Notes: generated by a model not told the origin, from the sequence alone. A stretch of 64,000 nt of DNA from Ceriagrion tenellum (GCA_963169105.1 OY720632.1:53787136-53851135); one strand, 5' to 3'. Positions 48,001 through 60,251 are shown, numbered from the stretch's first letter. A program made the numbers and translations.

Positions 48001-48380
48001 TTGTGGCTTCAAAGCCAGTTTCTTAGCCGGTTACACCACTTTCGAGGCCCGATCATAAACCTGACAATATTCTCCACCCGCGCTCTCGTCCCAGCGCAAG
48101 GCGAGATCGCGAGGGTAATGACCCAGCTGTGCTCGCTCCAGACGAGTGCCTGGGACCAGTGAGTCGCTATGGAAGACGCATCGTCACCGCATCTCGACAC
48201 TGTCACACTTGTGATTCAACGATCCCACAGTGACCCATTAGTGACTTTCTCTAAGTCCTCCCCACAAAGGTCTTTTCCCTACGCTACCCCTCTCCAACCT
48301 CATCCCCTTCTTCTACTCATTACTCAATTCCTTCTTCCTCCTCCACACATTCAACTTGAAACCTTACATCCATGAAGCAC
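48001..48380. other. Mixed GC-rich stretch
   Basis: The part 48005-48235 is balanced and GC-rich. On the minus strand it contains TGGTGTAACCGG (near 48030), which fits a pol III A box, and GGCTTTGAAGCC (near 48010), which loosely fits a B box, but only about a dozen bases separate them. The part 48240-48370 is pyrimidine-rich on +. A degraded repeat is possible, but I cannot identify one. Confidence 0.35.
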
Positions 48381-49255
48381 TTGGCACACATGCTGAGACA
48401 CAGCTTTTTTCATCTGTCACGTTGCGAAATGAGATATCGCTTCATGAGTACAATTCTAGGATTGCTTGTAAAGGGTTCAACTGACATGACTTATATTAGG
48501 AAAATAGCAGGCAATGAGTAATTTTAACGGAATAGTCATGAATACTTTTACGATGAGTTTGATGAATTTATTTTATTGGACATCATTGATTGCAAAAATC
48601 TAATTTAGCATCTATGGTAAGCCAACGATACCTGGTGATTCGAAATACCTGATATTCTTTCTCTTATGTATACATAACCACAGCGATAGAATTCGGCTAA
48701 TGGCAATATTTGATAATGAATTTTTTATTTCACACGCAACTAATTAGATTATCTACCATCTCTCACGTGTTACAACATTAGTAGGATGGCAGCTAATTAT
48801 TATATTTGATGAATGATAGCACGGGAAGTACATTTTATTAATATCATTCGGTACAAAAACTTGCAGTGAAAATTATGTTTTTACGAAAAGCATAAAGGAT
48901 GGGTTTATACTTCCGACTAATACTACCGACAGTTGTTAGCGTACTTATTCCTTAAGTAGTGGTGCTGTGAACTTATGGAAGTAAGATGATGAAACTGATA
49001 TGAGTCCTAACAAGCTAAAGACTCATCATTTGTTAACAATAAGAGAAGTCCGGCAACAGTCCCCTCAGCAGCTACGACAAATTGGTACTATAGACGTCTT
49101 CATTCCGCTCGAAGAGGACCATAAACAATATATCATACCAATTTCACGACTATAAATGCAGCAAGAGGTGTAAAACCAGGTTAACTGTTCCGAGTTTTTT
49201 TTATGGCTCATGAAAAGGAGTCGACGATTTGAGAGACTCCATAGTGAATGAGTCC
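48381..49255. other. AT-rich interval without recognisable content
   Basis: AT-rich, with no frame or repeat of note. Confidence 0.5.
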
Positions 49256-49975
49256 GTATGAGATACTCGTAAAGGAGAGGGGAGGAAATGTAGGGGTAGA
49301 AGGGGTGGCGAAAGAGGGGAAGTGAAAGGCTAAGGATAAGGGGAGAGAAGGCTATAATGCGGGGGCGAAGGTTTTTGTCGGGTTGGAAGGGAAATGTGGG
49401 GTCGATGCGGCACGTAATTGTAGCCGGTAAGAGAAGGATGATTCATTGCCATTCATAATTCTGCGTGGGTGGAGAAGGGGAGGGAACGAACAAGGAAAGG
49501 AAAGTGGGAGGAAAGACGGAAACAAAAGGGTGATTGATCGAAAGAGGTGGCAAGAGCTAAAGAAAATGCCGACGCGGCGGATGGATGGCACGCGGAGGGC
49601 GCGGGTCTTTTGCGAACGGATGATGCGGCAGAAGAGCGCGTCGTAGATATTAGGATTGGATAGTCCCAGATGTATGGGAAGCGATGGATAACTCACTGCA
49701 ATGGACTCGCTGTGGGTACGGGCTCAAGAGGCGGCAAAGGAAATGAGTGGAGAGACGTATTGTCTATGGCAAGCGTGCGTTCGGACCTGGCGGGGTCTGG
49801 GAGTCGTGTTTACCGCACGCATGAAGGTGCTCGCGTGCGCTTGAGTCTCGTTTATCACGGCCAGAGCTGTTCCCCCCTTATTCTACCCTCTCCACACTCA
49901 TGGTGTGGAGAGGGTAGAATGGCTCATGGTGTGACCTAAGAGGCTGGCGCTCTGTCTAGCTTGCCAACTTGTAGC
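49256..49975. other. Purine-rich island followed by mixed DNA with a perfect hairpin
   Basis: Purine-rich on + from about 49265 to 49600, then balanced and GC-rich. Frames of 66-114 codons have no domain. The right end carries the 49.88 kb hairpin. Confidence 0.55.
49880..49920. repeat. Perfect hairpin with 18-bp arms
   Basis: The left arm (49880-49897, ATTCTACCCTCTCCACAC) and right arm (49903-49920) are exact reverse complements around a 5-base TCATG loop. The loop-side word CTCATGGTGTG (49897-49907) recurs as a direct repeat at 49923-49933. Perfect arms imply a recent origin or selection. It is too short for a typical animal miRNA precursor, and no element ends are visible. Confidence 0.85.
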
Positions 49976-51045
49976 CTCTCCTAGTTATCATTAGCTTTTC
50001 CGCTGACATTCAACGTAGATACGTCACTGCTCACGATCTTTCCTCATAGAAGGCTTCTTCTCCAATGGGTGTAGAGCTGAAGTCGAATATACATTGTGAG
50101 AGATGGGGACTCCAGGAATTACTATCGGAATATTAATAACCTTGCGACCTTGACGTGCTGGAAGCCCAGTGTAATACAAAAGACAATGGCTATTTTATCA
50201 ACAGCGGAAAGTAGATGGAGAGGTTTTGTAGAGTCAACTCATCGCTGAAGCCTTTTCTGCCAATATGGAAGACGGCAAAATTGAAAGGTAAAACTACCTA
50301 GCGGCTGGATGTGTAGGGGCAAATTCTGAGCTGACTGAAAGAATGAAAACACTTCTAGATGTCACCGTTCACCACCGTATCGATTTCAGCAGGGACAATT
50401 TTCTAAAAAGTTTGACGCAGAACCAAAATTAGACCTAAATAATTCTAAACGGACCGATTCAGGAATTGGAACATTTCAATAACAAGTAAACGCTCGAGTC
50501 TTTATACCAGCAACTCCCCTCAAATGATAGTTTCTCAGTAAACACTGTACCTAATGTGATACATAGAAAAATCACATGAATACAAGAAGCAAGCCTTTAT
50601 AGCAAAATTGGTAACTTTCACAGAGCCATGCTTAAAGATAAAAATCATGCATTCTTTGGGTTTTGCAATGCATTGATACACAATGCTAATATCAATATTA
50701 CTCTTTATTGTGTCTGTAACCTTTTTTAATATGTAATTTGATGGAAATGAGTCCTCAACAATTCTTCAAAGAAAAATTTCCAAACTGCGAGTAGCAGCGT
50801 ATTCCATTGCAAAAATAATACTATTTGTTGTAAATGCACTATAAATTTGGAGTCCAAGGCAGTGAGAACATTAATACTTCCCTTCGAAAATCTTAAAGGT
50901 GTATAGAAAGTTTTTCAATGTGTGCTAATTGCTGACCAATAAAGAAATATACATAGGTAACAAAAAATTAGGAGTAAGAATTCATAACTACCAATGCCAT
51001 GGATAGAGCTCTGCGGGGATATTGAAATTCCGCACTCTCGGCTAT
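49976..51045. other. Mixed to AT-rich interval without recognisable content
   Basis: Intermediate composition to about 50330, then AT-rich. No gene or repeat is recognised. Confidence 0.5.
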
Positions 51046-51880
51046 TTATTTTCGTGAAGAGAAAACGAGGGAGCTGACGGAGAGAAAGAGATTCCTTCGC
51101 GCCAGTAGTGCACGGGTCTGACTGCACGATGGGGTCGCCGGGCACAGAGAGCCATTCCGTCCGAATGGGCGAGGGATGGCTGGATTCAGAAAACGAGAGA
51201 AGTCGCAGGTTGCGGTGGAAGAAATGATCGGCAACACTCTGCAGCATTACCGCCGCTCGTAAAATCTCCGGAGGCAGCGTGCACAGTGGCTGAGGCTATG
51301 GCCTATGAGAAGGGGGGGGCGGAAAGGAGAAGGTGGATGGTGGAGGAAGAGGGAGAGAGGAAAGGGGGCCGGTGTGGCATGGTACACTTGGAGGGGTGAG
51401 GGGTCGGTGGAGTGTGTTGGCGGTCTGGGGGCAGCAGGAGGGGCCAGGGCAAGGGAAGGAAGCCGGGGGTGTTAGTGGCGACGAGTGAGAAGGGAGTCGC
51501 TCGACGGTCAGAAGTAGAAGCCAAATGCTCTTGCAGACTTGTAGAGTGAAAGAGGATTGATGAAACTGGGTTTGAGAAGACCGTGAACCCATAGGAAGTT
51601 TTCCAAGTGAGTGGCACGAAAGCAGGAAGAAAGGGAACTACAAGTCCGAGAGGTAACGTAACAGGTAAAACCCCATTACGGCCTTCATAAATGTCACGTT
51701 GCAACTTTACTACAGTAGAGCGGGAGGCAGGCCCCGGTGGTGGGTCGAGGAGGGTTACTGCTCTGGAATCGGTTGACAAGGAGATGGAGGGGTGAATGGG
51801 TGTCTGGAGTAGTGGGGAGGGGGTCCTGAAGGGATGATTCGAAGGAAGGGTTGGGGTAGGAGGTGACATTGTAGTCGGCG
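51046..51880. other. Purine-rich (+ strand) island
   Basis: Purine-rich on + in blocks at about 51050-51090, 51300-51500 and 51720-51870. The 188-codon minus frame (51303-51869) is Pro/Ser/Thr/Leu-rich with no domain and is probably compositional. A short direct repeat, TTGTAGTCGGC, lies at the right edge (51869-51893). Confidence 0.55.
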
Positions 51881-52497
51881 TTTTGTAGTCGGCACTAAAG
51901 GCAGTTTTAAGATCCTTTCAGACTTTTAGTGATTTTCTTAAGTGGCGCTCAAGTGCCTTTTCTCCGGCCGTAATTGAAACGTTCTGAATAATATACTGCA
52001 TGGGTAAGGTGTTGGAAAATATTTTCAGCGGTCACTGGTTACTATAAATTTCATTATTTCACTGAAAAATAATTATTGTGGCCAATCGTTTACATACTCA
52101 TTAATATGAATTCGGGGTTATCAGAGTTGAAGAAACAAAAAAAATCTGCTCTTTTTATCATACGACTCACTACTAACGAAGTTTACTCGCGGAGCGAAAA
52201 AGATGCACTTCGTAAAATATACATAATTTTAGAAAATCTTAGCTACCACCGATTTAAAGTCTTAGTGAGTAGCTAAGTTGCCATGGTTCACACAAAATGT
52301 TTGGTCATGATATAAAGTGCCAAAATTAGAATTGGTTTTATCTTTGGCTAGCGGAAGTATTTTGGTAAATAAAATATTTAGTCTTTTTATACGAAACGAA
52401 GAGTGGAAATATACGAATCTGCTCGTCCTTCTTTTGAGAGTTGTTATTAACCCAAGTCTATCCTTCTTTCTCTAGTGCACTCTTGGGTATGACACCG

Positions 52498-52770
52498 CCG
52501 GCAGAGATTTCTCTCCCTCTTCTCATTTATTTATGTACCCTTCAGCAAGCCCTTATCCCCATGCCTCTCTTCCAAGCGCTTGAGTGTAAGTGTATTCAGG
52601 AAACTGCATTCTGCTTTACTCTCATCTACCGTCCATCAAGTTTATTCTTTCAAGGCTTAGAGAAACTTGGGATGGTGATTTTGCAACATAGTGTCTATTT
52701 TTTGCACAGTCACCTCACAAAGCAATTTCAGATCTGTTGGCGTGGAAATTGGAACGCGATGATGGAAGCA
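52498..52770 (+). mobile_element. Decayed CR1/L2-type LINE endonuclease fragment (candidate)
   Basis: The open frame 52441-52902 (153 codons, first codon TTG, so not a real start) contains a chain that fits the exonuclease-endonuclease-phosphatase domain of non-LTR retrotransposons. PLLIYL at about residues 26-31 fits the VALLI-type strand. LIPMPLFQALECKC at 38-51 fits the loop and FEALEVxV strand. FTLIYRPSS at 59-67 fits the conserved viYRPPs motif, and LEKLGMVIL at 73-81 the following helix. GNWNAMME at 102-109 stands where GDFN occurs, about 40 residues after YRP as in the family. The catalytic Asp of GDFN is replaced. No reverse transcriptase or other LINE part is visible nearby. These resemblances are from memory of the family and not from a search, so moderate confidence only. 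Confidence 0.45.
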
Positions 52771-53890
52771 AAGGTCGTCATAAGACGCTGGATTAGAAAA
52801 ACCTCGCAAGTGCCCCGTGGCGGTGGACTCGCCGTGCAGTGTGTGTTGATTTATTCGATGACGATAAAACTCATTCCTGTTCCGCTCTATATCACGAGCT
52901 AACACATTACATCAAGAGAGGAGATATGCAGGTTACTTGGATTCCAAAGCGTTGTATATTCGCCAACACCTATCTTTTTACATCATTCTACTGTTTCTAT
53001 CCTTTAAATTAATAGAATTTTTATTCTAAACGTACCCTAACCAACAGCTTACAAATCAATTTGACAATAATGTGATAAAAAAACGTGTATGAGCCCAAGT
53101 TGAATTTATTATGGTGAAGTAAGAAACATACTCGTATTATTTCCTAAATGAGTGACAGTAGCGACAATGCAAAATATCCATAGAAGATAGATATTAGGTT
53201 AATGACTGATTCACTGCGATTTATGAACCTCTCAATTTTCACACAATTAACAACTAAATTAACTGCCAAAGCAATATCATACATATAGGCTTGATAGCTT
53301 TTTGAACCTGTATTTTTGTTGAAATCTAAAGAAATATTTGCGATTATTGAACCTTCTGATATCGTATAGGTACCTATGCTTCACTTTAAATGGGATAAAA
53401 TAAGAATTATGCAAAGCCGTATTTAGAAGTAGCTCGAAGCACCTTTTTCACATCATCATAAAGATATAATTAAAACGCAAATGAGAAATGATTTGGCATT
53501 TAGGGGTAATCCAATACCACCCTATTTTATGGAGTAGAGAAGAATAGCTGTCATCTGTATAACTGACGTAGTTATGCAATCATTCATTTAAATACATCAT
53601 GGAGTAAAGTGCGCATATTGTTGCTGCATGACCTCATAAAAAAATGTGAAAGGGAGCGGAAGGTAAGCGCTTCGAAAAATACTGACACAGCACGAAGGGC
53701 GATCCTCGAATGGCATGAATGATTCAGAATTCAATCTCAGATTCATCCACCATTCATGGGCCTTTCTCGGAACACGGGGAAAACTCGATGCAGGATGGGA
53801 GAATACCTTGAATTCCTCTCGGAGGGGTAAATGGCCATAAATAATTGCTATCCACTCTCATTCCAAGAAACGGAATAAGCGCACCTCCAT

Positions 53891-53918
53891 ATGCACGACT
53901 GATGCACGACTGGTGCAC
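53891..53918. repeat. 11-bp tandem repeat, about 2.5 copies
   Basis: ATGCACGACTG twice, then a partial copy reading GTGCACC. A small slippage repeat. Confidence 0.75.
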
Positions 53919-54100
53919 CACAGGAACACCAATAATGCATTTTAATGATACGCCTCGACTCTAAACGAAGCAACTCTGGGTACTACAGAGTGCACGTTAA
54001 AAAAAATTGTGCACCCTGAAGGGTTCCAGAAGAATCTCTCTCTGGGAACCTTTTTAAGGAATCGTCAGTTACGTACAAATGGCGTACCAAGGAAGGAGAT

Positions 54101-54965
54101 AGGTCGGCCTCCGAGGTGATCTTCGCCCGCGGTAAAAAGAATGCCAGCCCGATTTAATCAATGTATTCACGAGATCGTAAAAATCGAACCGGAGCGCTAA
54201 TGACTGAAATTTTCATTGTTGCACGTTTTCCATTAACTCTTCGATCGGCATGTAATTATCAGTCCCCAACCCTATCCCCCGGTTCGCTCAATACAATGGT
54301 GCGCCTTAAGCTCCACCCCTAAGGCCCTCCCGCGCATTCTCAGGCAGTCCTAACCTCCCGATGCCACCCTCCAAGCCCTCTCCGCTCACTCTCCATCCCT
54401 CCGTACCAAGTATTTCCCCATCCTGCCCGCCCCCTCTCCGCTACAACCCCAGAGTTCTCTTCGTGGCCGTCTCCATTGTTCTGGTGGGGGCATCCTCCTC
54501 CTGCCGCCTCCCCATTTCAGGCTACACTCCTTCCCAACCATCCTGCCCCCAATGGCCTCCCTCCCCATTGCTCAGCCGCCCTCTCCCGTTCCACAGGCCC
54601 CCAACATCCTCCGGCCTCCTCCTGCTCCGCGGTCCCTCCTCTCTCACTCCCCCTGAGCTGTTCTTTCCTCCAAAAGCGTTGAGGGGGGAAGAGGGTGTGG
54701 AGGGACGGCTGGGGTGGGGGAGGCGTTGCATCTGCTCGCTAACGTATTGATCGGGGGGCGGACTTAAAACCGCTCTCTTCTTCCAGTCAACCCCGACTTC
54801 CAACTCTCCGCTCCTACCTTCCTACCTCCTCTCCTAACCCTACTCTCTCTCTCCCCGTTGACTTCCCTCCTCTGCCCCCCTGAAAAGCGATGCCCTCTCA
54901 GGGAGGCTAGGGCGAAAGAAATGGCCTCGCGAAATTACGTGCTGCCTCGGATACGAGAAAGCACC
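54101..54965. other. Pyrimidine-rich (+ strand) island
   Basis: C/T-rich on + from about 54265 to 54665, a short purine-rich insert (54680-54725), then C/T-rich again to about 54890. The 129-codon + frame is Pro/Ser-rich, and minus frames are Gly/Arg-rich. Compositional. Confidence 0.6.
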
Positions 54966-55590
54966 CGTTTTGCCATTCCAGGATTTTACCCTAAAGACTG
55001 GCATTTTAACTGAACATTATCTGTCAACGATCATAAATCTCACGGATGTATCACCCATCATGCGTGATATTTTTTGGTTTTAATAAAAAGTGGACCCATT
55101 CCATTTCAGATAAGTTACAGCTCATCGCTGGTGATAGTGATCATTGCAACACAATGCATTCAAAACATTCGGTTGCAAAGACATTTTGTGGATTGTTTAC
55201 ACCTTTCGCACAGCAGGTTACTGCTGTACTAATTTATAAGCACGAATTTATTCAGAAATTGCGTGTCTGAAAAGATATTTTGCTTACCAACTGCGACATC
55301 ATTCAAGCATAGAACGGTGATAGTTTAAGAGCCCGCGAAAGCGTTTAATCGAATGGCTATAAAGTAAAGTGGCCTTAATCGCCTGGATAATAAAAGAAAG
55401 GATCGTTCGATGCGTTAACAGTGCATCACTAAGGACTTCAGAGGCTTCCAAAGGCTAACAAAAAAGGACTAGAAAGATTCACCGCTCTAAATCGCTTATG
55501 ACTTTTGGAAAGACAAATCTCCTTCTTGTCACCACCGAGCATAACATCGCCCTTAAAACAGTTTTAGTGCTCGAATAGTAAAGGGATAAT
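54966..55590. other. AT-rich interval without recognisable content
   Basis: AT-rich. The 74-codon + frame at 55046 has no motif. Confidence 0.5.
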
Positions 55591-56350
55591 AGGAGGGCCG
55601 TAAAGATTTTATTGTAGGGCAATCGCGGAGCGGTGCCGCCAGCGATTACCCGCCAACGTAAGAGGAGGAATGAAAGATCGTCGGGATGGGAGAAGGGAGA
55701 TGAGCGAAGGGAAAACAGAGAGAGCATGCAAATGTATGGGTGCTAGGGAGTGCACACATTGCTCATCCATCCCCAACCGTAGTCCGGAGTAAGTACTGTT
55801 TACAAGTCACTCGTCACGAGGATGCTGCTGTTTCCGCCTCTGCTTCAAGGGTTCGGGGGCCTAGAGAAGTGCTCCAATTATTCATATTCACACATTTTGA
55901 TGGGTTTAACGTGGGTAAATAAAAGTGCAGAAACAAAGCATCTCAGTTACTTGTTTTTGGCTCACTTTTTTTCTATTCCCCTCCATTTTTTACCGACACG
56001 CGAGGAATGGGATACGAAATGAAGCTTTGGAGACTGGCGATGGAGGAAGGATCAGCCAATAGCCGGTGGGAGTCATTTTCTGCCGCCTCCTCCCATCACC
56101 ATATTCGATCAAGCGCACGAGCCATAGACTCCTTCGTTTTCCACGGAGAGGCCTCCAATCTCTCCACGCACCGCGTCTCATCTCCATACACCCTTGAATT
56201 CTTTCCTACTCTATATCGTTCCTCCTTCACCTTTTATAGAAGATATCTCGACCTAGAGATTCCCTCCCGAGTCCTAAAAGCCCTTTCCCACGCTCACACT
56301 TCTTTCCACATGAATATCTATCGAAATTCATTAATTCATCGATAGCTTAA
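55591..56350. other. Weakly skewed mixed island
   Basis: A GC-richer part with a purine-rich core (55665-55725), an AT-richer middle, and a C/T-rich part on + (about 56080-56300). The 112-codon + frame at 56007-56345 is Ser/Arg/His-rich with no domain. Confidence 0.45.
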
Positions 56351-57635
56351 TTCCATCACCTATAAGCTTTCTTCTTCACCTAAGACTTTCGGCATCCATT
56401 CCGGTGGGACTTAAAACTGGTGGGTAGCAATTCAGGTATAAAATTTATTTAAAATAATTTTTTTTGCAAAAAATACATCTTAATATTTTGTTTCTCTCTT
56501 TAATTTGTCACTTATAGTTGAATTGTAGAAGTACAGCAAATTCATTTATCTCCAGAAGAAATTGATAATTGGACATTTAAAATAAAAGTACTGATAATAG
56601 GGATGCTCAAATTGTCTTCCATTTTACTATAAGCTTCAAAATTTCCTTACATCATGCATAGCAAAGACTAGGTTTTTCTTCTTTCTTAAAAAATATTCTT
56701 ACATTGAAGAAGTTCTTAGAAAAAAACTCATTTCCATCATTTAGATGCACCTATCACCACAAATTTTAAATATGTAACCCAAACCATGAATATAGCAGTT
56801 ACAGCTTCATATTTTTACATATCATTGCCGCTGAGAAATTGTAATCTGAATTTTTTTCACCTGGGTCATTAGCTAACTCCATTACATAAACAACCGAATT
56901 TTTTCCACCCAGTATATTTTCAATATTTTTTCAATATTTGTCCATTTCTCATATTTCTAAAGCGGGACGAATTTTTCCTGGATTCAGATTATTCCATAAC
57001 AAGAAGTCTTAACTCATTAAATTCTATCGAAACTATAAAATAATGCATTGAAATAACATTTTTCTCTTTGAAGACTACAAATTTTCCTACTTTGGACAAA
57101 ACTAGTGAAGGTAAATGAAAAGATATTTACATGGTTGACCAGAATAATGCCTGTATATTCTGATCATGTATTTATGATAATGAAAATTAATCACGAGTAA
57201 TATTTGCATGTTTGTATTATGAGAAATAATAAATAATTTCGAGCAAAACGAGGGAAAAATATTTTACCTCATCAAAAAGTGACAAACAATGGCCTAAAAC
57301 GTTAGTAGAAGCTTTAAGTTGAAAGTAGTAGTATAAATAAAAAGTAGTAGTAACGATTGTTATTTATTTCTTCAATTTATTTATTAATTGTGAGCATTGC
57401 TTTAGGAACGGTTTATTTTCACTAATGGATGAAAAATCCCTTGAATTATCTTTTTGTGGTTAAGCAATTCTCTTGCATCACGCTGATAAAAAAATTTTAT
57501 ATGAGTAAGAAGCGCACCAGAACTATTCAAATTATTTCAACCATTGGGCAAAAAGTAAGGGCCTGGGAGTCAAGCACTGGTATGCTGGATTATCACTTAA
57601 AAATTTTAAAAAACTGTCAACTAAATCTTCACCCA
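56351..57635. other. Very AT-rich interval
   Basis: One of the most AT-rich stretches in the window, with many A/T homopolymers of 5-9 bases. A loose direct repeat, AAAGTAGTAGTA, occurs twice near 57322-57352. No gene is recognised. Confidence 0.55.
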
Positions 57636-58040
57636 TTTACGTTCACTTTCCCTCACCTCTTCGTCTCCCGCCCTCATCCGCTACAGAAGTTTCCACATCC
57701 TTGGGAGTGACGTCACTCGGAGGCAGTATTTCTCCCGAGAAAGCTTTTCGAGAGGGAGCGACCAGCAGGGTGGGTGGAGAGGTAGGGGGAGGTTTTTGGG
57801 TGGGCGAGGGAGGGTTGGAACGGGGAGAGAAGGATGGACAGAGAAAGATATGAGCCAAGACTCGACGGGCGGAGAGCGGTCGGGGGGCTGGCTGGTTGCT
57901 TTGGCGCGCTCTTGCGAGTGTGCGAGAGCACGTCTGTGGGAACTGGGAGAATTGGATTCATGAATAATGGCGCTCCTGAAGTCACAAAGAACTGGAAAAC
58001 TCTTTTGCCCGATATAATTACGACGCTGCAAAATAATTGA
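57636..58040. other. Short pyrimidine-to-purine switch island
   Basis: C/T-rich on + at about 57640-57690, then purine-rich at about 57735-57850 and CpG-containing to 57940. Minus frames of 71-119 codons overlap it in different registers. No domain is recognised. Confidence 0.5.
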
Positions 58041-58570
58041 GTCCCCACTCCCCCCTTAAGCGACCATTGCAATTTTTAACGCTCATCGGTAGACAGAAAT
58101 AAAGTCGTTATGCTCCGGATCGACAGGAAGTTGCCTGAAACGCAAGCGGTAATAATTAGTATTTGCTTAAATATGGTGGCGTCTCATAAAAAATGCCTGC
58201 CTTGCGAGCACCCACTACCTTTTTTTTAATTTGCAAAATTGAAAAATATGCGGGCACGTAATCATCCATGCGCATAAACAAATATGCCTCCCTATATCTC
58301 AAAGCTTCACAAACTCTTAAATGAGGTTATAACCTATCCCGTTCTCATTTCCTAATTTAAACTTCGCAGTTATGGATTAATTTTCGCCACCAACATATCT
58401 ACTACATTATTAAAGAAGGGCAAGGAATAAAGGAAGAGCAAAAGGAACCTTCATATTCTAAAGGATATCCAGGAATACCTAAAAATTCAGTATATGGATT
58501 GACACAGTGACTACCACCGTTTGCAAGTTTATTTTATTCAACGTCAAACGAAAAAAAATTGCGAGTACTC
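58041..58570. other. AT-rich interval without recognisable content
   Basis: AT-rich, with nothing to annotate. Confidence 0.5.
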
Positions 58571-59015
58571 TCTTCCATGTTTACCTTCTCTAAAGAGCAG
58601 TTGGAAAAGCGGAACGACGAGAGGAAAGAGGAGAAAAGATTTGAAAAAGATGAGAAATAATGAAAAGGGGAGTAAGTTGTGTCTGAGGAAGGGCAGGATG
58701 TGGAAGGACAAAGGGAGAAAATCCTCGAAAGAGACCCTTTGCGAAGGCGCCCTTTTGGGAAATGAAGACGGCCTCCCGCACAACCGAGCATTGTTCTCCA
58801 CACATCGTTAAGTTCTCTATTTCTCCGTACTCCTCTCCCCTTCCCATTCTTCGATTCCCCTTCGCCTCCAGTAACGCCATCCAAACTCCCTTAGGGACCC
58901 CACGCGACGCTGCCTCCTATAAGCTCCCTTCCCTCTCTCCCTCTCCTCTCATTCCACTTCTTTCTCCATCAACTCTTTCTTCTCGATATATCCCCACCTC
59001 CTTCTCCTGAACTAC
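58571..59015. other. Purine-to-pyrimidine switch island
   Basis: Purine-rich on + at about 58595-58735, a short balanced part, then C/T-rich on + at about 58815-59010. Frames up to 116 codons follow the skew. Confidence 0.55.
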
Positions 59016-60205
59016 TATTTTCAGCTTTGGAGTAATGCTTATGCTAAATCGAAAAATATATTGCAATGATGTACCTCCATTTGTGATGTTGATGGCCACA
59101 TCTATTTATGAATAGCTGTCCATATTAGTTTCTATAACTTTATAACGGTAAATGGCAAAGCGGAATTAATGTTCCTGTCTTAAACTACTATTGCGTTCAT
59201 AAATGATCTTCGCTAGTTACAGTAACAGAATAAGACGGGTTTTTCAAGTGTCATTTCAGTGAAAAAAGATTTGACACTAAAAAATCTCGGTGTCTTAATT
59301 TTGAGATCTCTCTAATTACGTTAATTACCATCATAACACACAGAAGATGTGTATTCCAAATGGCAGATTGACCTCTAAATGATGAGTTCAATTTTTAAAC
59401 CCTTCAAATTCTTAAGCTCTATTTTAGGAAGCTATGCATATAAAAGCACAAGTCATGGAGCGGGCGTGATACTCTCAAAGTGCTAAATGTATTTTAGCAC
59501 ATTCGCCATTCGCGTCTCACAAATCATAAAGCTGGCATAAATGTCAAAAGATAGGTTATATCTCCTTTATGTCCAGCATAACTCACTGTGCTTCACATTC
59601 TTTGCCGTTTTTCCGATGCGGTTCTTGCCCGACGCCGATTCTACTTGTCATCCCGACGCTCTTTTAGGAACCCGCAATGGAACTGCCCTGCAACTCATAA
59701 ATGGGCAATAAAAATACAAGAGAGAGGGGAGAAATGATATAAAAACGAGTGGTTTCGTTAAAGCAAAGGAGGGTGTATGCTATGCAGAGGGAAACAGTGA
59801 GATGTAGAAGAAAGAGATCGGGGAGGAGATTAAAGGGGCCGTGTTGACGGACCGTCAAGCGATGGTAAAGAATCGGAAAACATGATACGCAAGAGTACTC
59901 AGCCGTTTTTATGTTCTCAGGAGTGATAAATGGCAAAATGATACTTTCGTGCTAAGGATTGTGGGGTGGATCCTTCCTGTTCCCTAACAATGAATATTGA
60001 TGTACTTTGCTGTAAGCAGTACAAGAGAGGAAGTTATGATAACATTCGAAAGCTCCACTCAATGTCCTATTTCAACCCACAATGATGTCCCCGCTGATCC
60101 TCAGAATTCACTCGAGCTAAAGGAACCGGTTTTGTTTTACGCACCCGAAACGATTGCCAAGTAAAATGTCGGAACGGACCGAGTAGGAAACGGCGTCTCC
60201 GGGAA
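59016..60205. other. AT-rich to mixed interval
   Basis: AT-rich to about 59440, then intermediate, with a modest purine-rich part at 59715-59840. A loose 7-bp inverted pair (AGTGTCA near 59247, TGACACT near 59272) is present. No gene is recognised. Confidence 0.45.
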
Positions 60206-60210
60206 TCCTT

Positions 60211-60251
60211 CCGAGCATTTGCGCAATCACGGCTGGGGCGTAAATGCTCGG
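60211..60251. repeat. Near-perfect stem-loop with 14-bp arms
   Basis: CCGAGCATTTGCGC (60211-60224) pairs with GCGTAAATGCTCGG (60238-60251), with a single mismatched position (a possible G-U pair in RNA) around a 13-base loop. It lies in balanced GC-rich sequence without neighbouring repeats. It could be a structured RNA element, a binding site or chance. Confidence 0.7.

Larger units (their letters stand above)
51881..54100. other. AT-rich interval with LINE-like fragment
   Basis: AT-rich apart from the 52.44-52.9 kb region, which is closer to 45% GC and carries the endonuclease-like open frame. A short tandem repeat lies near 53.89 kb. Nothing else is recognised. Confidence 0.5.

Noticed and set aside
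48005..48045. A-box-like TGGTGTAACCGG with a B-box-like GGCTTTGAAGCC on the minus strand
   Set aside because: The two words are only about a dozen bases apart, too close for a pol III internal promoter. Recorded only as a note in the regional entry.
51303..51869. 188-codon minus-strand Pro/Ser/Thr-rich frame
   Set aside because: Same reasoning: it spans the purine blocks and has low-complexity composition, with a second overlapping open frame.
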